DNA from: CANHEE01 sp043777755 | GTDB lineage: Bacteria; Bacteroidota; Bacteroidia; Chitinophagales; Saprospiraceae | Length of the DNA stretch: 32,923 bases | NCBI GenBank assembly: GCA_043777755.1 | Contig: JAYWHK010000057.1 | Location: 1 to 32,923, forward strand | Direction: 5' to 3' | Shown here: one piece after another, positions 14,834-22,879 of the stretch | Layout: each line of letters starts with the position of its first letter | Position numbering within the stretch: position 1 is the stretch's first letter | Translations under genes and position numbers: made by a program | The notes under the pieces: model-generated | What the model was told of the DNA's origin: nothing | Seen by the model: only the letters and a program-made list of their open reading frames with translations | The model's database searches: none

Positions 14834-14864
14834 TTTGTTTTTTTGAAAAGAAGTGTTATCTTTG
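14834..14864 (+). promoter_or_regulatory. Promoter of the toxin-antitoxin operon
   Basis: -33 TTTG (14834-14837) and -7 TATCTTTG (14857-14864), 19-nt spacer. The antitoxin ATG at 14917 leaves a leader of about 45 nt. Confidence 0.75.
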
Positions 14865-14916
14865 TAATACCGTTGGCTTGATGAAGCAATAATACGTTCA
14901 TAATAAAATTAAAAAA

Positions 14917-15198
14917 ATGACAACATTAGAAGTTACCGTCTTAGACGATAGTAAAGCATCTTTTATTCTTTCTTTGCTTAAAGAGTTTCGTTATATTAGT
15001 ATAAGTAATATAACAAAAGCAAAAAATAATACAGAAGTCATCAAAGAACCCGAAGATGAAGAAATCATTTGGTCTCAAAAAAAGATAGATGCTACTACTC
15101 ATGCCTCTATATTAGATAGCATAGAAAAACATAAAAAAGGTGATACTTCTCATCTTATCCAAGTAAATAGCCTAAAAGAAGTATTTTATGACCTATAA
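14917..15198 (+). CDS. Putative antitoxin of a YoeB-type system
   Basis: A 93-residue acidic protein directly before a YoeB-type toxin and overlapping it by 11 nt, the usual antitoxin-first arrangement. It begins MTTLEVTVLDDSKASFILSLL, a beta-strand-helix start, and the second half (EEIIWSQKKIDATTHASILDSI, then SHLIQVNSLKEVFYDL) is the kind of region that wraps the toxin. I do not recognise a clear YefM/Phd signature, so the antitoxin class is open; the role rests on position, size and overlap. By analogy it would neutralise the toxin and repress its own promoter, which has a full consensus about 50 nt upstream. Confidence 0.75.
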   Translation: MTTLEVTVLDDSKASFILSLLKEFRYISISNITKAKNNTEVIKEPEDEEIIWSQKKIDATTHASILDSIEKHKKGDTSHLIQVNSLKEVFYDL

Positions 15199-15466
15199 AC
15201 TAACCTTTAAAAAATTGGCAATGGAACAGCTTTTCGATTTGCGAAAGGGTGATAAGAATAGCTACATCAAGTGTTTTGACTTGCTTTTGGCAATTATAAA
15301 CGAACCTCGCACTGGTATTGGTAAACCAGAACGATTAAAAGGCTATGGCGAAGTAGATGTTTTTAGCCGCAGAATGAACGATAAAGACAGACTCGTTTAT
15401 ATTATTTTTGAAGATACAGAAACAATTGAGATTCTCTCCTGCGTAGGACATTACGATGACCACTAA
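15188..15466 (+). CDS. YoeB/Txe-family mRNA interferase toxin
   Basis: A 92-residue RelE-superfamily toxin of the YoeB branch. The catalytic set is intact: E48 in GKPERLKG (YoeB E46), R68 in KDRLVY (YoeB R65) and the C-terminal H88-Y89 (YoeB H83-Y84). SRRMN (60-64) matches the SRRI stretch. YoeB toxins bind the ribosome and cut mRNA at the A site, stopping translation until the antitoxin returns. Its ATG overlaps the end of the antitoxin gene by 11 nt, so translation is coupled. A near-perfect palindromic terminator begins 2 nt after the stop codon. Confidence 0.92.
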   Translation: MTYKLTFKKLAMEQLFDLRKGDKNSYIKCFDLLLAIINEPRTGIGKPERLKGYGEVDVFSRRMNDKDRLVYIIFEDTETIEILSCVGHYDDH

Positions 15467-15468
15467 CT

Positions 15469-15502
15469 AAAACCTATCAATAGTACTATTGATAGGTTTT
15501 TT
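15469..15502 (+). terminator. Intrinsic terminator after the toxin (TA-flanking palindrome 2)
   Basis: A perfect 32-bp palindrome (AAAACCTATCAATAGT and its complement, 15469-15500) followed by TT. Its core matches the palindrome at 14764-14800 except for one base, so the toxin-antitoxin pair lies between two copies. Being symmetric, it could also terminate transcription from the other side. Confidence 0.88.
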
Positions 15503-15602
15503 CAATTGTGATAATAGTTTAGCACGTTTTTTGAAACTATCTTAATAAAATCAACGTTTTTTTAAGAATATTAAATTTTTTTAATTAAAAAAATACCAAA
15601 TC

Positions 15603-16406
15603 ATGCAAATACTTATCATTGGTGGTGGAAATATGGGCGCAACGTATGCTCAATCTTTTGTTCGTTCTCACATTACGAACAAAAAAAACATGATGATTTT
15701 GGAAAAATCACCAGAAAAAGCTGTTGAACTTTCTACAAAAGACATCGGAATGATTTTCGGAACGCCCGACCAATGTATTCCTGCGGCTGATTTGGTGATT
15801 TTGGCTGTCAAACCACAAGACAGTGATGCTGTTTTTAAGTTAATAAAGCCTTTGGTGAATGACCAACAAGTATTTATTTCCATCATGGCTGGTGTGCAAA
15901 TTCAGACAATTTCGGAAGGTTTGGGCATAAAAAAAATCGTCCGAGCAATGCCTAATTTACCAGCACAAATTGGTATGGGCATGACCGCTTTTACCGCTAC
16001 CGATGAGGTCACAAGGCTTGAATTGGTTATGGTTCAAAACCTTTTGAACACTACGGGAAAAACACTTTATGTTGAAAATGAGCGTGCGATTGATGCTACA
16101 ACAGCGATTTCGGGAAGTGGTCCAGCGTATGTTTATTTTTTCATGGGCGCAATGGTACAAGCCGCCCGTGATATGGGTTTTACGGAATCAGAATCAGAAC
16201 TCCTTGTCAATCAGACCTTTAGCGGAGCTTTGGATTTGTATTCCAAGTCTGATTTGAGTTGTGACGAATGGATTTCGAGAGTAGCGTCAAAAGGTGGTAC
16301 TACCGAAGCAGCACTTCGGTCTTTTGAAAAAAATGATTTGCTTAATGCTATAAAATCAGGTGCGCAAGCCGCTTTTGAACGGGCGATTGAATTGGGGAAA
16401 AAATAG
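15603..16406 (+). CDS. proC: Pyrroline-5-carboxylate reductase
   Basis: A complete 267-residue ProC, catalysing the last step of proline synthesis: NAD(P)H-dependent reduction of pyrroline-5-carboxylate to L-proline in the cytoplasm. The dinucleotide-binding loop is IIGGGNMG (5-12). LAVKPQD, then RAMPNLPAQIGMGMTAF, and the signature AISGSGPAYVYFFMGAM match the family in order, and SKGGTTEAAL near the C terminus is the substrate-pocket motif. Length is standard. It follows the toxin terminator by about 100 nt of AT-rich DNA with no clear TAnnTTTG box. It is the last gene before the fold: six bases after its stop codon the repeat array that forms the palindrome centre begins. Confidence 0.95.
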   Translation: MQILIIGGGNMGATYAQSFVRSHITNKKNMMILEKSPEKAVELSTKDIGMIFGTPDQCIPAADLVILAVKPQDSDAVFKLIKPLVNDQQVFISIMAGVQIQTISEGLGIKKIVRAMPNLPAQIGMGMTAFTATDEVTRLELVMVQNLLNTTGKTLYVENERAIDATTAISGSGPAYVYFFMGAMVQAARDMGFTESESELLVNQTFSGALDLYSKSDLSCDEWISRVASKGGTTEAALRSFEKNDLLNAIKSGAQAAFERAIELGKK

Positions 16407-16411
16407 TGGTT

Positions 16412-16513
16412 TTCCGTAGCGTCAGTATTCCGTAGTGTCGGCAATTCCGTAGCGTCGGCTTTAAAGCCGACGCTACGGAATTGCCGACACTACGGAATAC
16501 TGACGCTACGGAA
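16412..16513. repeat. Central GTAG-headed REP-like array at the fold point
   Basis: The left half holds three tandem units of 16, 17 and 18 nt: TTCCGTAGCGTCAGTA (16412-16427), TTCCGTAGTGTCGGCAA (16428-16444) and TTCCGTAGCGTCGGCTTT (16445-16462). The right half is their exact complement. The innermost pair alone makes a 36-bp perfect palindrome (16445-16480) with GTAG heads on both strands, as in REP sequences. Because the whole window is folded here, the true extent of the array in the genome cannot be known. Confidence 0.85.
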
Positions 16514-16518
16514 AACCA

Positions 16519-17322
16519 CTATTTTTTCCCCAATTCAATCGCCCGTTCAAAAGCGGCTTGCGCACCTGATTTTATAGCATTAAGCAAATCATTTTTTTCA
16601 AAAGACCGAAGTGCTGCTTCGGTAGTACCACCTTTTGACGCTACTCTCGAAATCCATTCGTCACAACTCAAATCAGACTTGGAATACAAATCCAAAGCTC
16701 CGCTAAAGGTCTGATTGACAAGGAGTTCTGATTCTGATTCCGTAAAACCCATATCACGGGCGGCTTGTACCATTGCGCCCATGAAAAAATAAACATACGC
16801 TGGACCACTTCCCGAAATCGCTGTTGTAGCATCAATCGCACGCTCATTTTCAACATAAAGTGTTTTTCCCGTAGTGTTCAAAAGGTTTTGAACCATAACC
16901 AATTCAAGCCTTGTGACCTCATCGGTAGCGGTAAAAGCGGTCATGCCCATACCAATTTGTGCTGGTAAATTAGGCATTGCTCGGACGATTTTTTTTATGC
17001 CCAAACCTTCCGAAATTGTCTGAATTTGCACACCAGCCATGATGGAAATAAATACTTGTTGGTCATTCACCAAAGGCTTTATTAACTTAAAAACAGCATC
17101 ACTGTCTTGTGGTTTGACAGCCAAAATCACCAAATCAGCCGCAGGAATACATTGGTCGGGCGTTCCGAAAATCATTCCGATGTCTTTTGTAGAAAGTTCA
17201 ACAGCTTTTTCTGGTGATTTTTCCAAAATCATCATGTTTTTTTTGTTCGTAATGTGAGAACGAACAAAAGATTGAGCATACGTTGCGCCCATATTTCCAC
17301 CACCAATGATAAGTATTTGCAT
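16519..17322 (-). CDS. proC: Pyrroline-5-carboxylate reductase (mirror copy)
   Basis: Identical at protein level to the gene at 15603-16406, convergent with it across the 112-nt central repeat. All ProC motifs are present (GGGNMG loop, ISGSGPAYVYFF signature, SKGGTTEAAL). Two identical proC genes facing each other would be unusual in a real genome. This is probably the same physical gene read on the other strand. Confidence 0.93.
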   Translation of the reverse strand: MQILIIGGGNMGATYAQSFVRSHITNKKNMMILEKSPEKAVELSTKDIGMIFGTPDQCIPAADLVILAVKPQDSDAVFKLIKPLVNDQQVFISIMAGVQIQTISEGLGIKKIVRAMPNLPAQIGMGMTAFTATDEVTRLELVMVQNLLNTTGKTLYVENERAIDATTAISGSGPAYVYFFMGAMVQAARDMGFTESESELLVNQTFSGALDLYSKSDLSCDEWISRVASKGGTTEAALRSFEKNDLLNAIKSGAQAAFERAIELGKK

Positions 17323-17422
17323 GATTTGGTATTTTTTTAATTAAAAAAATTTAATATTCTTAAAAAAACGTTGATTTTATTAAGATAGTTTCAAAAAACG
17401 TGCTAAACTATTATCACAATTG

Positions 17423-17456
17423 AAAAAACCTATCAATAGTACTATTGATAGGTTTT
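17423..17456 (-). terminator. Intrinsic terminator after the toxin (mirror copy)
   Basis: Perfect 32-bp palindrome with core CCTATCAATAGTAC, 2 nt past the toxin stop on the minus strand. Mirror of 15469-15502. Confidence 0.87.
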
Positions 17457-17458
17457 AG

Positions 17459-17737
17459 TTAGTGGTCATCGTAATGTCCTACGCAGGAGAGAATCTCAAT
17501 TGTTTCTGTATCTTCAAAAATAATATAAACGAGTCTGTCTTTATCGTTCATTCTGCGGCTAAAAACATCTACTTCGCCATAGCCTTTTAATCGTTCTGGT
17601 TTACCAATACCAGTGCGAGGTTCGTTTATAATTGCCAAAAGCAAGTCAAAACACTTGATGTAGCTATTCTTATCACCCTTTCGCAAATCGAAAAGCTGTT
17701 CCATTGCCAATTTTTTAAAGGTTAGTTTATAGGTCAT
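17459..17737 (-). CDS. YoeB/Txe-family mRNA interferase toxin (mirror copy)
   Basis: Identical 92-residue YoeB-type ribosome-dependent mRNase with E48, R68, H88 and Y89 intact. It overlaps the antitoxin gene by 11 nt. Mirror of 15188-15466; see that entry for the catalytic assignment. Confidence 0.91.
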   Translation of the reverse strand: MTYKLTFKKLAMEQLFDLRKGDKNSYIKCFDLLLAIINEPRTGIGKPERLKGYGEVDVFSRRMNDKDRLVYIIFEDTETIEILSCVGHYDDH

Positions 17738-18008
17738 AAAATACTTCTTTTAGGCTATTTACTTGGATAAGATGAGAAGTATCACCTTTTTTATGTTTTT
17801 CTATGCTATCTAATATAGAGGCATGAGTAGTAGCATCTATCTTTTTTTGAGACCAAATGATTTCTTCATCTTCGGGTTCTTTGATGACTTCTGTATTATT
17901 TTTTGCTTTTGTTATATTACTTATACTAATATAACGAAACTCTTTAAGCAAAGAAAGAATAAAAGATGCTTTACTATCGTCTAAGACGGTAACTTCTAAT
18001 GTTGTCAT
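17727..18008 (-). CDS. Putative antitoxin of a YoeB-type system (mirror copy)
   Basis: Identical 93-residue acidic protein encoded ahead of the toxin on the minus strand. The antitoxin role is inferred from gene order, overlap and size. Mirror of 14917-15198. Confidence 0.74.
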   Translation of the reverse strand: MTTLEVTVLDDSKASFILSLLKEFRYISISNITKAKNNTEVIKEPEDEEIIWSQKKIDATTHASILDSIEKHKKGDTSHLIQVNSLKEVFYDL

Positions 18009-18060
18009 TTTTTTAATTTTATTATGAACGTATTATTGCTTCATCAAGCCAACGGTATTA

Positions 18061-18091
18061 CAAAGATAACACTTCTTTTCAAAAAAACAAA
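18061..18091 (-). promoter_or_regulatory. Promoter of the toxin-antitoxin operon (mirror copy)
   Basis: -33 TTTG (18088-18091) and -7 TATCTTTG (18061-18068) read on the minus strand, 19-nt spacer. Confidence 0.73.
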
Positions 18092-18124
18092 AAATAATTC
18101 TTGCTTTTTTAGCTTTTACACACT

Positions 18125-18161
18125 AAAAAAACCTATCAACAGTACTATTGATAGGTTTTTT
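18125..18161 (-). terminator. Intrinsic terminator after the monooxygenase (mirror copy)
   Basis: CCTATCAA / TTGATAGG stem with A and T flanks, 28 nt beyond the monooxygenase stop on the minus strand. Mirror of 14764-14800. Confidence 0.88.
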
Positions 18162-18189
18162 CAAAATATAGAAAGCCTTAAATTCAGAA

Positions 18190-19767
18190 TTATTTATTAA
18201 TCATCAATTTTTGTGTATGTCTTTTACCATTTGCTTCCAATACAATCAGATAAGTGCTGTTGATTTGATTTGACGCATCAAAATCAAAAGTATGCAGACC
18301 TTGTGCATATAAAACATTGTCAATCAAGGTTTTAACTACTTGTCCATTGACGTTGAACACATTTAAATTTACGTTCATGTCAGCTGAAAGTGTAAAACCA
18401 ACTTTCACATTATTTTGTGCTGGATTCGGTGAAATTGGGTACAATTGTGTTCCAATAGTATAGAATCTCGGGTCGTCCGCAGCGGTTGTATTGCCTTCAA
18501 AATTCAAATTTTCATCGCCTGTTTGGTACGAAACCCAAGTCAAAGGCAAATAAAACATTTCTTCACGAGTTCCTTCGCCCCAAGTGATTTGTTTTGGTGG
18601 ATTGCTCGGATTTACAGGATTTGCAGTGGTATTGTCGTACTTTGCAAAAGCATGAACGACAGTTCCTTTTGGCAAAATAATTGGTTTTTTGAAAGAATAT
18701 GTACCTTGCCAATTAAAATCCCAATCTTTAATGTTGATAAGATTCACAGTATCATTCGTTGGTGTTACTGCATATACTTTCCAATGCTTCCCCAACATGT
18801 GCATGTGAGGAGAAACGTTCAATAGGCTTACTTTTTCAGCGAATGTGTAAACACCATGAAATTCCTTCGTTTGATTTGCAGGAATAACGAATGGGCCATT
18901 CACAATACCATTCAAAAATGGCAACATTACTTTACTTTTGAGGTAGCGTTTTGCTGGTGTTTTTGCAAAATAAAGATTCACCGAAGTGCTATCCCATTCA
19001 TCCGTTACCGTTGGTGCGTAGTGAACTTGTAACTTCAAATCAGCATTGGCTTTTAATTTTTGGGCCATACCGTGACTGTATAAAACAGGACGCATACCTG
19101 GCACATAACCTGGCAATTGTCCGTCAATGGCATTAAATGCGCTATTCGAGCCACTTTCGTAGCCGTATTCAGGTGTTTTGGCATCGTCTTTTGCAGATTG
19201 ACCTGTTTCATCAGACCAAACCAAAGTATGGTGAACCACTGGAATATTGCCTGGTCGAACTTCCAAACCAATCAAATCTTTGTCTTCTGTCAAGCCTGTA
19301 GGAAGTACAAAATAACGGTATTCGTCTTTGTTATTGCCTTTGTGCAAGTATTTTGTCTTGAAAGACAACACTTTATCTGGTACACCAATCAGTGAGCCTT
19401 TTGGAAAAACAGGCAATTTTGGTTCTAAAGCAGGATTACCTTGTGGTGTACCAGCATCCACCCAGTCTTTAATCATTTTGATTTGAGCATCGTCCAGATA
19501 ATTTTCAGCTTGAAACGAAGAAAACTTTGGGTCTGGCTTCCAAGGTGGCATATATTTGATTTCAGTAACGTATTTTATCATCGAAGCCCAAGAAGAAACT
19601 TCGCTGTAATTCGTCAGTGAAAAAGGGCCAACTTCGCCTGGGCGATGGCAAGACGTACAGTTTTTGTAGATAATCGGAGCGATGTGTTCGCTATAATTGA
19701 CTTTTTGTTGCGCAATGAGTGTTGTCGCTAAAAAACTCAATAAGGTGGTGTAGAATATTGACTTCAT
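18190..19767 (-). CDS. Cytochrome c / copper type II monooxygenase-like protein with T9SS sorting domain (mirror copy)
   Basis: Identical 525-residue exported protein: heme site CTSCH (37-41), copper ligands H179-H180, H249, H321, H323 and M404, and a C-terminal type IX secretion tail. It lies downstream of the redoxin gene on the minus strand. Mirror of 13158-14735. Confidence 0.86.
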   Translation of the reverse strand: MKSIFYTTLLSFLATTLIAQQKVNYSEHIAPIIYKNCTSCHRPGEVGPFSLTNYSEVSSWASMIKYVTEIKYMPPWKPDPKFSSFQAENYLDDAQIKMIKDWVDAGTPQGNPALEPKLPVFPKGSLIGVPDKVLSFKTKYLHKGNNKDEYRYFVLPTGLTEDKDLIGLEVRPGNIPVVHHTLVWSDETGQSAKDDAKTPEYGYESGSNSAFNAIDGQLPGYVPGMRPVLYSHGMAQKLKANADLKLQVHYAPTVTDEWDSTSVNLYFAKTPAKRYLKSKVMLPFLNGIVNGPFVIPANQTKEFHGVYTFAEKVSLLNVSPHMHMLGKHWKVYAVTPTNDTVNLINIKDWDFNWQGTYSFKKPIILPKGTVVHAFAKYDNTTANPVNPSNPPKQITWGEGTREEMFYLPLTWVSYQTGDENLNFEGNTTAADDPRFYTIGTQLYPISPNPAQNNVKVGFTLSADMNVNLNVFNVNGQVVKTLIDNVLYAQGLHTFDFDASNQINSTYLIVLEANGKRHTQKLMINK

Positions 19768-19802
19768 TTAAAAAGTATTGTATTTATTTTTTGTAACAAT
19801 TT

Positions 19803-19894
19803 AGGTAGCATGAGCTTTAACTCGTGACAGAACGCATTTTGCTATTTCATCATTAAAGTGTAAAATTTTCAACGAGCTAAAGCTCATTTTCCCT
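19803..19894. repeat. 92-bp MITE/REPIN-like element (mirror of copy B)
   Basis: Mirror of 13031-13122, lying between the redoxin and monooxygenase genes and sharing two bases with the redoxin stop codon. Confidence 0.78.
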
Positions 19895-20399
19895 ATTTTT
19901 TTATAATAAAACAACCAACAGGTTTTGTTTCTGACAAAGTTACGGTTTTTCCTTCGATTAATTCAGTCAATGCATCTCGTAAATAAAAGTCAGTGATGAC
20001 TTGGCGACGACGACCCACTCGCTCAAAACCATTGTTTATCATTCCATTATACTTTATCTCTTTTGTATCTTGTTGATAAACAATGGCTTGTGGCGTTATT
20101 GTTGCACCCAATTGTTTTGTCAAAACTTGACTTTCATCTTTTATCAAAGGAAAATTTAGACGAAATTTTTTAGCAAATTTCTCAATACTCTCATTTGTAG
20201 AAAAATTTTCGTTTGGAAAAACGCCAATAAGACCAATTTTTTTACCAGCAAACTCTTGTTGGAGTTCTCGTAAATAGAAGGTTTGATTCTGACAAATTGG
20301 ACAAGTTTCTGACAAAAAAACATAGACCGTCAAGCTATCGTTTGCTTTTGCAAAAGACAATTGACATAAAAATAAAACAATGGAAAAGATATATTTCAT
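19893..20399 (-). CDS. Secreted thioredoxin-fold redoxin (mirror copy)
   Basis: Identical 168-residue protein with signal peptide, C33-PI-C36 active site and C-terminal C163. Probable partner of the copper monooxygenase encoded just downstream on this strand. Mirror of 12526-13032. Confidence 0.81.
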   Translation of the reverse strand: MKYIFSIVLFLCQLSFAKANDSLTVYVFLSETCPICQNQTFYLRELQQEFAGKKIGLIGVFPNENFSTNESIEKFAKKFRLNFPLIKDESQVLTKQLGATITPQAIVYQQDTKEIKYNGMINNGFERVGRRRQVITDFYLRDALTELIEGKTVTLSETKPVGCFIIKK

Positions 20400-20437
20400 C
20401 TTGATTAGACGTAGGAATGTGTAAAAGGTTTAATGCT

Positions 20438-20471
20438 AAAAAAAGGAGGGACAAGTACTTATACCTGTCCC
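20438..20471 (-). terminator. Strong intrinsic terminator in the DUF4403-redoxin gap (mirror copy)
   Basis: GGGACAGGTA / TACTTGTCCC stem followed by a T run on the minus strand. Mirror of 12454-12487. Confidence 0.84.
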
Positions 20472-20604
20472 TTCAAACTATAAACAAACAAAAAACATCA
20501 AATTACAATGTATAACACCTTGTTTAACGTTTTGTTTAACAAAGTTTAAAAATTTTATAAAAAACAAATAAATACAAACGTAAAACATTGATTTTCAATA
20601 AATT

Positions 20605-20643
20605 AAAATAAGTATGATTTTATAAATTCCAATTATCATACTT
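20605..20643 (-). terminator. Weak hairpin after the DUF4403 gene (mirror copy)
   Basis: Nine-bp stem AAGTATGAT / ATCATACTT directly after the DUF4403 stop on the minus strand. Mirror of 12282-12320. Confidence 0.43.
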
Positions 20644-20656
20644 TTGTTTAAGGAAT

Positions 20657-22033
20657 TTACTCCAAACCTTTGACCATCAAATCCAATTTGCCTTTGCTAT
20701 TTAGGCTGACTTGTAAAGAGTTCGGTGTCAAGAATATTTTTTGAATATCGAAACTTTCTACCGTTCCTTTCATCGTAACGCCAGAAGTAATGGTATAGTT
20801 TTTCAAAGATTCAGCAATGACATTTTTCATCGCATCTAAGTTTTCACCGATTGGAATTTTGGCATTTTTTTCCATCATTGCCACCAATCCTTTGTGAAAC
20901 AGCCAATTGGCTGTTTTTGCCAAAACATTTTTGGTACTGAGGTCAAATTCCATATTTTCCATATAAATTTGGCGATTGATTGAATCGTATTTTGGAATCC
21001 CTGTCATGTAAACATCGCCATTAAAATCACCAGAAAGTAAAGCTTTAATAACCATTTTCTCGCCTTGACCATAAAGAGAAACGTCTTTTATAACAATTTT
21101 TTTGCCCATTTGAACAAAGTCTTTTCCAAGCAAATTCAATTTGACCATAGAATCCGCCTCCGTGTAAGGAATATCCGTATGGACATTTGCTAAAAAGTCA
21201 TTTTGGTCAAAATTATAAGCTGTCGTATAATTTGGTAATATTTTATTGGTACGAAAAGCTGGCTGTTTTCCAAGTAAAACCTCCGAAATTGCATCAACGC
21301 TAATGGTCGTACTTAAAACATTGTTTTTGGTATAAATCGGTGTCATTGTAATGCTTTTTGGCGTAATTTTCAGCCAAGCCTTGTACTCAGGCGATAGCAA
21401 CGATGGTGTTTGCATACCATTCCAAGCGTTTTGCATATTGGTTTTGAAATCAAAAGATTGGCGAACTTGTTGGTCAATCATACCGCCTAATTGTCCTTTG
21501 TATTTTTCCAAAACGAAGTTAGCGATGCCTGTCACGGGCAAATCAAAGCCCATTTTGATGGCAGGTTGTTGAATCCAATCGTAACCTTCGACATTCGTGT
21601 AGGTTTCTAAACTCCAATCGGGATTTACCTTAAAGAAAGTCTTGAATTTCAGTGCAATTTCGCCTGTTGCCTCCGCTTCGGTAAGTGTCAGATTTCGTTT
21701 CATCCAAATACTCACTGGCACACGATAGAAGATATTTTGCCCATCAAACCAAATGTTAATATAGTTGGATTTCATGAGTTTGAGCATCATGTTGTCGCCA
21801 TCATTGTAGTTGTAATCTTCGTACAAAACGCCATTGATACGGTTGTTCACAGAGCGTTCAATCTCGAAGGCTTCGATGCGTACAGGAATACTAACTTTTG
21901 ATGGTTCAGGATTGTCCACAATGGTGTTGTACTGTTCCACAGGTTTTGTGATTTCTTGTGTTTGCGCTGTTTTACAAGCTAAAAAGCTCATAAATGAAAG
22001 GAAAAGTGTGATTTTGAAGTGGTGTTTTTTCAT
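20657..22033 (-). CDS. DUF4403 family lipoprotein (mirror copy)
   Basis: Identical 458-residue DUF4403 protein with a lipoprotein signal (C20). It contains the only AAGCTT site I find in this arm (21040-21045). Mirror of 10892-12268. Confidence 0.81.
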   Translation of the reverse strand: MKKHHFKITLFLSFMSFLACKTAQTQEITKPVEQYNTIVDNPEPSKVSIPVRIEAFEIERSVNNRINGVLYEDYNYNDGDNMMLKLMKSNYINIWFDGQNIFYRVPVSIWMKRNLTLTEAEATGEIALKFKTFFKVNPDWSLETYTNVEGYDWIQQPAIKMGFDLPVTGIANFVLEKYKGQLGGMIDQQVRQSFDFKTNMQNAWNGMQTPSLLSPEYKAWLKITPKSITMTPIYTKNNVLSTTISVDAISEVLLGKQPAFRTNKILPNYTTAYNFDQNDFLANVHTDIPYTEADSMVKLNLLGKDFVQMGKKIVIKDVSLYGQGEKMVIKALLSGDFNGDVYMTGIPKYDSINRQIYMENMEFDLSTKNVLAKTANWLFHKGLVAMMEKNAKIPIGENLDAMKNVIAESLKNYTITSGVTMKGTVESFDIQKIFLTPNSLQVSLNSKGKLDLMVKGLE

Positions 22034-22053
22034 TAAAAATATTGAAGAAACTG

Positions 22054-22091
22054 TAACAGCGACTTTTGGTCGCAGAACGCTTCGGCTGTTA
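22054..22091. repeat. REP-like inverted repeat overlapping a stop codon (mirror copy)
   Basis: TAACAGC / GCTGTTA arms with an inner GCGAC / GTCGC hairpin; includes the stop codon of the PD-(D/E)XK-like gene. Mirror of 10834-10871. Confidence 0.58.
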
Positions 22092-22736
22092 AATTAATAA
22101 TTTCGTTTCTAAAATCTCTCTAAATTTACGTAAAATAGCAATAATTTTAAGTAGAGAATTTCTATCAGTTGCAATAAAAGGAGTAGATATGCAGTAATTA
22201 TTTTCTTCCATGGTCATGAAAGTCCAGTTTGCACCAATCACTTCACAGCCATACAAAGGTTTTTTATCATTGTTATTGGTTTGCCCAATTAAAAAGGCTT
22301 CGAGCAACTGAGCCATCGGATCTCCCGTAGGATTTTTCTGTGGTTTATACTCTTGAAAATGAAAAAATGGACGTTCCATATAATCCATCAAACCTTTTGC
22401 AACCACAAAATCAGCTTTTACAGAAAGATCATAACCATTGACTTTTGCAGTCAATTTCTTGTCAAACCCAGAAGCAAATTTTTTATCTTCCAACAATCTC
22501 CCTAACTCTAAAACAGGGCTAATAAATTTCATTTTCAAATCTTCTTCGCTCCAAGAAGAGATAAATTGCTGCCCTTTTTCATAGGTATTATCAAAAATAT
22601 ATTGTTCCCCAACAGAAAATTGAGGCAACGCTATGTCGAGCCATTCTTCCATAAGCGGAGAAATTGGACTGATGATTTTGTTCAGTCCAAAAGTCAATAT
22701 CATTTCGCCTTCACGCCATTCTTTTTTCTTTGCCAT
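22089..22736 (-). CDS. Conserved hypothetical protein, possible PD-(D/E)XK nuclease fold (mirror copy)
   Basis: Identical 215-residue protein with D109 and E129-Y-K131 spaced as in PD-(D/E)XK nucleases. Function unassigned. Mirror of 10189-10836. Confidence 0.59.
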   Translation of the reverse strand: MAKKKEWREGEMILTFGLNKIISPISPLMEEWLDIALPQFSVGEQYIFDNTYEKGQQFISSWSEEDLKMKFISPVLELGRLLEDKKFASGFDKKLTAKVNGYDLSVKADFVVAKGLMDYMERPFFHFQEYKPQKNPTGDPMAQLLEAFLIGQTNNNDKKPLYGCEVIGANWTFMTMEENNYCISTPFIATDRNSLLKIIAILRKFREILETKLLI

Positions 22737-22751
22737 TTCTATTATTTTCTA

Positions 22752-22782
22752 CAAAGTTACAATTTTATCCTTGATTTACAAA
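22752..22782 (-). promoter_or_regulatory. Promoter of the PD-(D/E)XK-like gene (mirror copy)
   Basis: -33 TTTG and -7 TAACTTTG on the minus strand with a 19-nt spacer, 15 nt before the ATG. Confidence 0.73.
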
Positions 22783-22787
22783 ATTAA

Positions 22788-22814
22788 GTAGTCGTAAGTC
22801 AATAAGTCATAAGT
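22788..22814. repeat. Short degenerate heptamer array (mirror copy)
   Basis: Mirror of the ACTTATG-type array at 10111-10137. Confidence 0.58.
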
Positions 22815-22879
22815 CTTTTAGTTTACTGATTTACAATAGTTTATAAGGTTTTAAAATGTTGATTATTTCAGCCAAATAC

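Noticed and set aside
16211..16444. 77-codon ORFs flanking the centre (16211-16444 minus, 16481-16714 plus)
   Set aside because: Antisense to the C-terminal end of proC and partly within the repeat array; shadow frames.
16412..16513. Central palindrome as a telomere resolution site of a linear replicon
   Set aside because: No protelomerase, partition or replication gene in the arm, gene content is ordinary chromosome, and the repeat is better explained as a REP-like array.
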